Shown: one piece after another, positions 1 to 8,649 of the stretch | Layout of the letters: each line of letters begins with the position of its first letter | Position numbering within the stretch: position 1 is the stretch's first letter | Source: Ricordea florida | Lineage: Eukaryota > Cnidaria > Anthozoa > Corallimorpharia > Ricordeidae | Direction: 5' to 3' | Assembly: GCA_949710005.1 (NCBI GenBank) | Contig: OX453273.1 | Coordinates: forward strand, 4,967,706-5,031,705 | DNA: 64,000 bases | The notes under the pieces: model-generated | Seen by the model: only the letters and a program-made list of their open reading frames with translations | Told to the model about the DNA's origin: nothing | Database searches by the model: none | Translations under genes and position numbers: made by a program

Positions 1-470
1 CCATAAGATAACACTGCTAGGTGCTTGGCCTATGTTGTCAGACACAACTATCTTATGCACTTTTAAAAGAAAAGCATCTAAGTTGCTTGATTTGAGCTAT
101 CGACCATAGATTTGCTGTATCTATATTTCCATTGTCCGCGAGTTGGTAGGTCTCTAATAAGCTGTTGTTCATGTTAACTATGGTTTTGAGCAGTTGAGCA
201 GATGTCGTTTAAAGAATTTTTCAGTTCCGCAACGACAACTGGTACTATTTATAACTTTGTCAAACTATGTGATTGGTCGCCTAAGCCAAAATGTTGTTAA
301 TTGCCTTTAGGTAAAGCAATGGTGTTATTGGCTGTCAAGACTCAGTTGTTATTATTCATTTTGTTGTAATAACATCAGTAAGTTAGGATACCTCTTGTAT
401 GTGTTTATTAACATTAAACAGACGGAGGCAACAAGTACTTATCTGCATTTGCTTTGTCAACATCGTCTAG
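1..470 (+). other. C-to-A intron of a preceding unit (3' part)
   Basis: Intron sequence with no exon. It is the most diverged C-to-A intron in the window. It still contains GGCTGTCAAGACTCAG (about 331-346), a segment that later C-to-A introns lack but that A-to-B introns keep. It ends in the CTTTGTCAACATCGTCTAG acceptor of exon A. Confidence 0.7.
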
Positions 471-2529
471 TGTGTCGACATCAAGCAGTGTGTCGACGTC
501 ATCAAGTGTGTCAACCTCGTCTAGTGTGTCGACATCAAGCAGTGCATCTACGTCATCAAGTGCATCCACGTCGTCTAGCGTGTCGACATCAAGCAGTGCA
601 TCGACGTCATCAAGTGTGTCAAGCTCGTCTAGTGTGTCCACATCGAGCAGTGCATCTACGTCATCAAGTGCATCCACATCGTCTAGCGTGTCGACATCAA
701 GCAGTGCATCGACGTCATCAAGTGTGTCAACATCGTCTAGTGTGTCCACATCAAGCAGTGTATCAACGTCATCAAGTTATTCAAGGTAACACAACATAAT
801 ACTACTAGCTCATTTGGCTATGTTTTCGTTTATCACTACCTGTTGCGCTTTTAAAAGAAACAATTTATAGGTGTCGGTCAATAGAGTTATGGAACATAGT
901 CATTTTGCATTCAATTTTGATTGCCAACGGCTTGGTAGTTGTGTAATGATGTAATACTTTTGACAACTTGAGTAGATTTCGTCAGAAGAGTTTGTGAGTT
1001 TTGTACCGTCAGGTGGTGGTATTTATGTCTCTGTCAAAATATGTGGCTGTTTTCTTACGCCAGAATGTTATTGGTAGCTTTTACGTAAGGCAATGGTGAT
1101 ATTGGCTGTCAAGACTCAGTTCTTATTATTTAGTTTTTGTAGTGACATTAATTAGTTAAGATACTTGTTGCATTTGTTTACTGACATTAATTAGACAGAA
1201 GCTACAAGTATTAGCAAAAATATACATTACTACACTGTACTTATCTGCATTTGCTTTGTCAACATCGTCTTGTGTGTCCACATCAAGCAGTGTGTCGACG
1301 TCGTCAACAAGCACTTCATCAACGTCGAGTTCTTCAAGGTACTTTAATATACCATTGCTATTTGGACGTTGTATTCAAGTCACTGGATATTTTGGTTTTT
1401 TTTTTATCAAACATAACATCAAGCTGATTGCTAATACTTAGTTATTGAATGTGGACTATTTAGAACATTGCTTGTGTGAGTGTATGGAGACCAAAAACTT
1501 AGGAAGACGACTAAAAGCTACAAATGTTCTAGGGTAGATTAAAAGAGTTCAAAAGACAACTTTGATTAAACTATTAAGTAGCTCTCACAACTTTTTATAT
1601 CCGAGGTTAAGAATCATATAACTGAGGCCTGAACATCAAAACAAAAGAAAATATTTCAAGTCTACAAAAGGAAAGCTGCGGCATTCATAGCTGAAAACAA
1701 ACAAAAACCATTTTAGAGCATTGTGTGATATCCCATATAGACCATTAGCGTGAGGTGACTCAACTGATGAACTGTCTTGAGCTAATAAGACAACTTAAGC
1801 TTTTCGTTGCAGCCAGGATTAAAAAAAATGTACTAAATTGAAGCACGCTTTGAAAGTCGTTTCACCTTAAAATAATACTGCTTACCTGCATTTCCTCTTT
1901 AACCATCATAATGTGAATATATTCTTGTGTGTCCACATCCAGCAGTGCTTCAACGTCATCAAGTGTATCGACATCGTCAAGTGTGTCGACATCAAGCAGT
2001 GCATCTACATCATCAAGTGTGTCAACATCGTCTAGTGTGTCTACATCAAGCAGTGTATCAACGTCATCAAGTTATTCAAGGTACCACAAAATAACCCTGC
2101 TAGGTGCTTAGCCAGATGTTGTTCAGACACAACTACCTTATGCACTCTTAAACGAAAGACATCTAAGTTGCTTGATTTGAGCTATCGACCATAGATTTGC
2201 TGTATCTATATTTCCATTTTCCGGGAGTTGGTACATCTATAATAATGTGTTGTTCATGTTGACTATGGTTTTGAAAAGTTAAGCAAATGTGGTTTTAAGA
2301 ATATATTGGTTCCCAAACGACAACTGGTACTATTTATTAATCTGTCAGACTATGTGATTGGTCGTTAAAGCCATAATGTTATTAACTCCTTTTACCTAAA
2401 GAAATGGTGTTATTATTCAGTTTTTGTAATACATCAGTTAGTTAGGATACATCTTGTATGTGGTTATTAAGATAAAATAGGCGGAAACCACAAGTACTTA
2501 TTTGCATTTGCTTTGTCAACATCGTCTAG
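471..2529 (+). repeat. Array unit 1 (2059 bp): exons A, B, C
   Basis: A 471-785 (105 residues), B 1291-1338 (16), C 1946-2080 (45). The A-to-B intron is more diverged than in any later unit (for example CTTACGCCAGAATG for CTTAAGCCATAATG). This fits a position near an array edge, where homogenisation is weaker. Confidence 0.85.
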
Positions 2530-5500
2530 TGTGTCCACATCAAGCAGTGTGTCGACGTCATCAAGTGTGTCAACCTCGTCTAGTGTGTCGACATCAAGCA
2601 GTGCATCTACGTCATCAAGTGCATCCACGTCGTCTAGCGTGTCGACATCAAGCAGTGCATCGACGTCATCAAGTGTGTCAAGCTCGTCTAGTGTGTCCAC
2701 ATCAAGCAGTGCATCTACGTCATCAAGTGCATCCACATCGTCTAGCGTGTCGACATCAAGCAGTGCATCGACGTCATCAAGTGTGTCAACATCGTCTAGT
2801 GTGTCCACATCAAGCAGTGTATCAACGTCATCAAGTTATTCAAGGTAACACAACATAATACTACTAGCTCATTTGGCTATGTTTTCGTTTATCACTACCT
2901 ATCGCACTTTTAAAAGAAACAATTTATAGGTGTCGGTCAATAGAGTTATGGAACATAGTCATTTTGCAATCAAATTTTGATATCCAACGGCTTGGTAGTT
3001 GTGTGATGTTGTAATAATTTTGACAACTTGAGTAGATTTCGTCACAAGAGTTTGCGAGTTTTGTACCGTCAGGTGGTGGTACTTATGTCTCTGTCAAAAT
3101 ATGTGGCTGGTTTCTTAAGCCATAATGTTATTGGCTGCTTTCACGTAAGGCAATGGTGATATTGGCTGTCAAGACTCAGTTCTTATTATTCAGTTTTTGT
3201 AGTGACATTAATTAGTTAAGATACTTGTGGTATTTGTTTACTGACATTAATTAGACAGAAGCTACAAGTATTAGCAAAAATATACATTACTACACTGTAC
3301 TTATCTGCATTTGCTTTGTCAACATCGTCTTGTGTGTCCACATCAAGCAGTGTGTCGACGTCGTCAACAAGCACTTCATCAACGTCGAGTTCTTCAAGGT
3401 ACTTTAATATACCATTGCTATATGGACGTTGTATTCAAGTCACTGGATATTTTGGTTTTTTTTTTATCAAACATAACATCAAGCTGATTGCAAATACTTA
3501 GTTATTGAATGTGGACTATTTAGAACATTGCTTGTGTGAGTGTATGGAGACCAAAAACTTAGGAGGACGACTAAAAGCTACAAATGTTCTAGGGTAGATT
3601 AAAAGAGTTCAAAAGACAACTTTGATTAAACTATTAAGTAGCTCTCACAACTTTTTATATCAAGAATCATATAACTGAGGCCTGAACATCAAAACAAAAC
3701 AAAATATTTCAAGTCTACAAAAGTAAAGCTGCGGCATTCATAGCTGAAAACAAACAAAAACCATTTTAGAGCATTGTGTGATATCCCATATAGACCATTA
3801 GCGTGAGGTGACTCAACTGATGAACTGTCTTGAGCTAATAAGACAACTTAAGCTTTTCGTTGCAGCCAGGATTCAAAAAATGTACTAAATTGAAGCACGC
3901 TTTGAAAGTCGTTTCACCTTAAAATAATACTGCTTACCTGCATTTCCTCTTTAACCATCATAATGTGAATATATTCTTGTGTGTCCACATCCAGCAGTGC
4001 TTCAACGTCATCAAGTGTATCGACATCGTCAAGTGTGTCGACATCAAGCAGTGCATCTACATCATCAAGTGTGTCAACATCGTCTAGTGTGTCTACATCA
4101 AGCAGTGTATCAACGTCATCAAGTTATTCAAGGTAGAACAAAATAACCCTGCTAGGTGCTTAGCCATATGTTGTTCAGACACAACTACCTTATGCACTCT
4201 TAAACGAAAGACATCTAAGTTGCTTGATTTGAGCTATCGACCATAGATTTGCTGTATCTATATTTCCATTGTCCGGGAGTTGGTACATCTATAATAATGT
4301 GTTGTTCATGTTGACTATGGTTTTAAAAAGTTAAGCAAATGTGGTTTTAAGAATATATTGGTTCCCAAACGACAACTGGTACTATTTATTAATCTGTCAG
4401 ACTATGTGATTGGTCGTTAAAGCCATAATGTTATTAACTCCTTTTACCTAAAGAAATGGTGTTATTATTCAGTTTTTGTAATACATCAGTTAGTTAGGAT
4501 ACATCTTGTATGTGGTTATTAAGATAAAATAGGCGGAAACCACAAGTACTTCTTTGCATTTGCTTTGTCAACATCGTCTAGTGTGTCCACATCAAGCAGT
4601 GTGTCGACGTCATCAAGTGTGTCAACCTCGTCTAGTGTGTCAACATCAAGCAGTGCATCTACGTCATCAAGTGCATCCACGTCGTCTAGCGTGTCGACAT
4701 CAAGCAGTGCATCGACGTCATCAAGTGTGTCAACATCGTCTAGTGTGTCCACATCAAGCAGTGTATCAACGTCATCAAGTTATTCAAGGTAACACAACAT
4801 AATACTGCTAGCTCCTTTGGCTATGTTTTCGTTTATCACTACCTATCGCACTTTTAAAAGAAACAATTTATAGGTGTCGGTCAATAGAGTTATGGAACAT
4901 AGTCATTTTGCAATCAAATTTTGATATCCAACGGCTTGGTAGTTGTGTGATGTTGTAATAATTTTGACAACTTGAGTAGATTTCGTCACAAGAGTTTGCG
5001 AGTTTTGTACCGTCAGGTGGTGGTACTTATGTCTCTGTCAAAATATGTGGCTGGTTTCTTAAGCCATAATGTTATTGGCTGCTTTCACGTAAGGCAATGG
5101 TGATATTGGCTTTCAAGACTCAGTTCTTATTATTCAGTTTTTGTAGTGACATTAATTAGTTAAGATACTTGTGGTATTTGTTTACTGACATTAATTAGAC
5201 AGAAGCTACAAGTATTAGCAAAAATATACATTACTACACTGTACTTATCTGCATTTGCTTTGTCAACATCGTCTTGTGTGTCCACATCAAGCAGTGTGTC
5301 GACGTCGTCAACAAGCACTTCATCAACGTCGAGTTCTTCAAGGTACTTTAATATACCATTGCTATTTGGACGTTGTATTCAAGTCACTGGATATTTTGGT
5401 TTTTTTTTTTATCAAACATAACATCAAGCTGATTGCAAATACTTAGTTATTGAATGTGGACTATTTAGAACATTGCTTGTGTGAGTGTATGGAGACCAAA

Positions 5501-7952
5501 AACTTAGGAAGACGACTAAAAGCTACAAATGTTCTAGGGTAGATTAAAAGAGTTAAAAAGACAACTTTGATTAAACTATTAAGTAGCTCTCACAACTTTT
5601 TATATCCGAGGTTAAGAATCATATAACTGAGGCCTGAACATCAAAACAAAAGAAAATATTTCAAGTCTACAAAAGGAAAGCTGCGGCATTCATAGCTGAA
5701 AACAAACAAAAACCATTTTAGAGCATTGTGTGATATCCCATATAGACCATTAGCGTGAGGTGACTCAACTGATGAACTGTCTTGAGCTAATAAGACAACT
5801 TAAGCTTTTCGTTGCAGCCAGGATTCAAAAAATGTACTAAATTGAAGCACGCTTTGAAAGTCGTTTCACCTTAAAATAATACTGCTTACCTGCATTTCCT
5901 CTTTAACCATCATAATGTGAATATATTCTATTGTGTCCACATCCAGCAGTGCTTCAACGTCATCAAGTGTATCGACATCGTCAAGTGTGTCGACATCAAG
6001 CAGTGCATCTACATCATCAAGTGTGTCAACATCGTCTAGTGTGTCTACATCAAGCAGTGTATCAACGTCATCAAGTTATTCAAGGTAGAACAAAATAACC
6101 CTGCTAGGTGCTTAGCCTATGTTGTTCAGACACAACTACCTTATGCTCTTTTAAACGAAAGACATCTAAGTTGCTTGATTTGAGCTATCGACCATAGATT
6201 TTTTGTATCTATATTTCCATTGTCCGGGAGTTGGTACATCTATAATAATGTGTTGTTCATGTTGACTATGCTTTTGAAAAGTTAAGCAAATGTGGTGTTA
6301 AGAATATATTGGTTCCCAAACGACAACTGGTACTATTTATTAATCTGTCAGACTATGTGATTGGTCGTTAAAGCCATAATGTTATTAACTCCTTTTAACT
6401 AAAGAAATGGTGTTATTATTCAGTTTTTGTAATAAATCAGTTAGTTAGGATACATCTTGTATGTGGTTATTAAGATAAAATAGACGGAAACCACAAGTAC
6501 TTATTTGCATTTGCTTTGTCAACATCGTCTAGTGTGTCCACATCAAGCAGTGTGTCGACGTCATCAAGTGTGTCAACCTCGTCTAGTGTGTCGACATCAA
6601 GCAGTGCATCTACGTCATCAAGTGCATCCACGTCGTCTAGCGTGTCGACATCAAGCAGTGCATCGACGTCATCAAGTGTGTCAAGCTCGTCTAGTGTGTC
6701 GACATCAAGCAGTGCATCTACGTCATCAAGTGCATCCACATCGTCTAGCGTGTCGACATCAAGCAGTGCATCGACGTCATCAAGTGTGTCAAGCTCGTCT
6801 AGTGTGTCGACATTAAGCAGTGCATCTACGTCATCAAGTGCATCCACATCGTCTAGCGTGTCGACATCAAGCAGTGCATCGACGTCATCAAGTGTGTCAA
6901 CATCGTCTAGTGTGTCCACATCAAGCAGTGTATCAACGTCATCAAGTTATTCAAGGTAACACAACATAATATTGCTAGCTCCTTTGGCTATGTTTTTGTT
7001 TATTACTACCTGTTGCGCTTTTAAAAGAAACAATTTATAGGTGTCGGTCAATAGAGTTTTTTACAATAACTGAGCGAATTCTCGCGCGCTTATTGGCTAA
7101 TTTTTATCATCAAAAAGAGTACAGACACATAAAATTTTAATTTATGCAAGGTTTTTTTTTGCGTGATGAGTGAGCTGTCAAACAGTCAGTTTTTTACCCA
7201 ATTGAATTATATTACGTGTTGTCACAAGCCAATGAGAAGGCAAGAAAAGTTATTGAGAATAGTTGCGCCCTGATTGCGTCAATTTAAATAAAATTCAGCA
7301 TTTTTCGAGTTTACTTGCTGTTTACTTGCGTTTTATTTTCATTTAAGTCTTCATTTGACCTTTTTCGCGTTTTGTTATTGTAAAAAAGAAATTGACGTCA
7401 GTTTTTTATGCGTTGTAGATCCACGAGCCGATAGGCGAGTGGATCTACAACAAACTTTGACAATGTTATGACGCAATTTATCATCAATAAGAGGACAGAC
7501 GCATAAAAAACGGACGTCAATTTGTTAAATGGAACATAGTCATTTTGCATTCAATTTTGATTTCCAACGGCTTGGCAGTTCTGTAATGATGTAATACTTT
7601 TGACAACTTGAGTAAATTTCATTACAAGAGTTTGTGTGTTTCGCAACGTCAGGTGGTGGTATTTATGTCTCTGTCAAAATATGTTGCTGGTGGCTTAAGC
7701 CATAATGTTATTGGTTGCTTTTACGTAAAGCAATGGTGATATTGGCTGTCAAGACTTCGTTGTCATTATTGAGTTTTTGTAATAACATCATTTAGTTAGG
7801 ATACCTCTTTTATGTTTTTATTAACATTAAACAGACGGAAGCCACAAATACTTATCGGCATTTGCTTTGTCAACATCGTCTAGTGTGTCGACATCAAGCA
7901 GTTTGTCTACGTCATCAAGTGTGTCAACCTCGTCTAGTGTGTCCACTTTAAG
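471..7952 (+). CDS. 3' part of an upstream copy of the Ser/Thr-rich repeat gene
   Basis: Eleven plus-strand phase-2 exons: A 471-785, B 1291-1338, C 1946-2080, A 2530-2844, B 3351-3398, C 3998-4132, short A 4582-4788, B 5295-5342, C 5950-6084, enlarged A 6533-6955 and A' 7884-7952. They have the same exon order and reading frame as the array downstream of 8570. The 5' end lies outside the window: positions 1-470 are the C-to-A intron of a preceding unit. The part from about 4.3 kb corresponds almost exactly to 53.5-57.1 kb, the end of the next copy. I infer that this is the tail of a neighbouring gene copy, because a signal-peptide exon follows at 8570. No stop-bearing last exon is recognisable between 7953 and 8569, so a single very long transcription unit with internal promoters cannot be excluded. 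Confidence 0.55.
2530..4581 (+). repeat. Array unit 2 (2052 bp): exons A, B, C
   Basis: A 2530-2844, B 3351-3398, C 3998-4132. The B-to-C intron has a 7-bp deletion (TATATCAAGAATC near 3657). The C donor is GTAGAAC rather than GTACCAC. The C-to-A intron carries TTTTAAAAAGTT, shared with 53.6 kb, which places the start of the long duplicated block at about here. Confidence 0.85.
4582..6532 (+). repeat. Array unit 3 (1951 bp, short A form)
   Basis: A 4582-4788 (69 residues, one 108-bp block missing), B 5295-5342, C 5950-6084. C is entered through the rarer ATTCTATTGTGTCC context and left at GTAGAAC. It corresponds to the unit at 53861. Confidence 0.85.
6533..6955 (+). CDS. Enlarged exon A (423 nt, 141 residues)
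   Basis: The longest A exon in the window, with one 108-bp (36-residue) block more than the standard form, entered at GTCTAG|TGTG and left at TTCAAG|GTAAC. A TCA to TTA change near 6812 puts one Leu in the repeat. Its counterpart at 55811-56125 has the standard 315 nt, so this block was gained or lost after the 49-kb duplication. Confidence 0.7.
7059..7528. mobile_element. Foldback/MITE-like insertion in the intron after exon A
   Basis: About 470 bp that interrupt the intron sequence which in other units reads CAATAGAGTT-ATGGAACATAG without a break. Inside is a perfect 13-bp inverted repeat (GTTGTAGATCCAC at 7412-7424 and its complement at 7439-7451). It is nested in a 23-bp inverted repeat with one mismatch (7389-7411 and 7501-7523) containing TTGACGTC. 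Two related direct segments, TTTATCATCAAAAAGAG-like at 7103-7134 and 7477-7507, lie near the ends. There is no ORF of note. This is likely a non-autonomous DNA transposon or foldback element; the superfamily is unknown and the target-site duplication is unclear. Confidence 0.6.
7884..7952 (+). CDS. Exon A', shrunken A-type exon at the array end
   Basis: A 69-nt phase-2 exon, 23 residues, entered at GTCTAG|TGTG like every A exon and left at TTTAAG|GTAAC. It holds three to four 6-residue repeats (VSTSSSLSTSSSV and so on) and ends in Thr-Leu rather than the usual SSYS. Apart from the 423-nt A exon before it, it is the last array exon before the putative start of the next gene. If its donor is not used, it reads straight into an in-frame TAA at the junction. 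Whether that is how the protein ends is unknown. Confidence 0.55.
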
Positions 7953-8074
7953 GTAACACAACATAATACTTCTAGCTACTTTGCCTATGTTTTCGTTTAT
8001 TACTACCTATTCACTACTTCTATCCATGGGACTTTGAGAATAGACTGTTTTTGATCGTGGTGCATCGAGATTGT

Positions 8075-8101
8075 TATATATATATATATATATATATATA
8101 T
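8075..8101. repeat. TA microsatellite
   Basis: 27 bp of alternating TA; the copy at 57245-57277 has 33 bp. Confidence 0.9.
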
Positions 8102-8103
8102 GC

Positions 8104-8225
8104 AGGAGAAAAAAACATACAAAGAAACTACACGTTTATTTCAAGAAGCCTGTTTCGTGGTTGCCCACTCGTCATGGGATTTGTTGGGATAAACGTGTAG
8201 TTTTTTTTTGTGTTTTTTTTTCTCC
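8104..8225 (-). mobile_element. Inverted-repeat element remnant with hammerhead-like core
   Basis: A 15-bp perfect inverted repeat (8125-8139 AAACTACACGTTTAT and its complement 8189-8203) flanked by A-rich and T-rich runs. On the minus strand, between the arms, lies TGACGA, then the hairpin GTGG-GCAA-CCAC, then GAAAC (8152-8174). This order and spacing resemble the hammerhead ribozyme core reported in Penelope-like retroelements. The base that should be the catalytic C before TGANGA is A, and I could not build a satisfactory stem III, so it may be decayed or a look-alike. It is flanked by TA microsatellites. Confidence 0.4.
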
Positions 8226-8300
8226 CTCAATGACTACTTCGCTCTACGTTCACGTATTGAGCACTGTTTTACGATTAATCAACTTTTACACTATATACAC

Positions 8301-8347
<47 letters not shown>
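8301..8347. repeat. Compound TA/TG microsatellite
   Basis: TA run to about 8319, then TG run to 8347. Confidence 0.9.
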
Positions 8348-8349
<2 letters not shown>

Positions 8350-8569
8350 TTAGATTTGTTTGAAATAGAACTTGTTGCAATATTTAACAATTATTATCGA
8401 AATTCGAGTTAGCTAGTGGCATTATCTATATGTCTATAGATCTTTTTATTTATCTATCTATCTATCCATCTATAAGATGTATATTACATTTCTAACAATA
8501 CTTTTTACCGGCATTGAAGAGAATAATTGTTTTTCAAAGCAACCTAAGTAGGGAGCTTGAGAAAACACG

Positions 8570-8649
8570 ATGACGATGCGGAGGACGACAAAAACGTTGA
8601 AAACTGGCAGTTGGATCTTTTTACTTTGTTTCCTCATGTTTTTCAAATG
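8570..8649 (+). CDS. First coding exon with signal peptide
   Basis: ATG at 8570 follows an in-frame TGA at 8558-8560, which fixes the frame. The exon reads MTMRRTTKTLKTG and then a hydrophobic core, SWIFLLCFLMFF, that is followed by Lys: a basic n-region plus an 11-12 residue h-region, as expected of a secretory signal. A second ATG lies two codons in. It ends at AAATG|GTAAAT, a strong donor, after 26 codons plus two bases (TG), which is phase 2. Spliced to exon 2 at 9164 it makes TGC (Cys) and stays open. Spliced to the other tempting acceptor at 8734 (CTCCAG|ACG) it would make TGA. No convincing TATA box or initiator was identified upstream. The exon is identical in the copy at 57837. Confidence 0.62.

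Larger units (their letters stand above)
7953..8569. other. Region between array end and next gene start; no confident gene
   Basis: Holds the first 100 bases of an A-to-B-like intron, a TA tract, an inverted-repeat element (8104-8225), a TA/TG tract and a short TCTA run (about 8450-8473). An open frame of 113 codons from 8071 runs through the microsatellites and is not credible as a gene. No AATAAA signal and no convincing terminal exon were found. Promoter elements for the 8570 start should lie here but none stands out. Confidence 0.6.

Noticed and set aside
414..749. Minus-strand acidic ORF (DTLDDVD repeats), recurring in every unit
   Set aside because: It is the antisense of exon A, has no splice signals of its own on that strand, and varies only as the Ser/Thr frame does.
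1256..1441. 61-codon ORF covering exon B and a hydrophobic tail
   Set aside because: The hydrophobic part is intron read-through past a good donor (TTCAAG|GTACTT). In units 10, 14 and 22 it is broken by a stop, so it is not maintained as protein.
2479..2530. Alternative acceptor AAAATAG|GCGG upstream of exon A
   Set aside because: It would need phase 1 from the previous exon, but all donors leave phase 2. GTCTAG|TGTG fits phase and follows a pyrimidine-rich stretch.
2502..2858. Plus-strand HRLVCPHQAV-type ORF in every unit
   Set aside because: It is a frame shadow of exon A. It runs across the acceptor into the intron and does not fit the phase-2 junctions.
8071..8412. 113-codon ORF with YIYIYI and VCVCVC runs
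   Set aside because: It is translated microsatellite plus inverted-repeat element and starts inside a TA tract. The copy at 57241 differs in length because the microsatellite changed.
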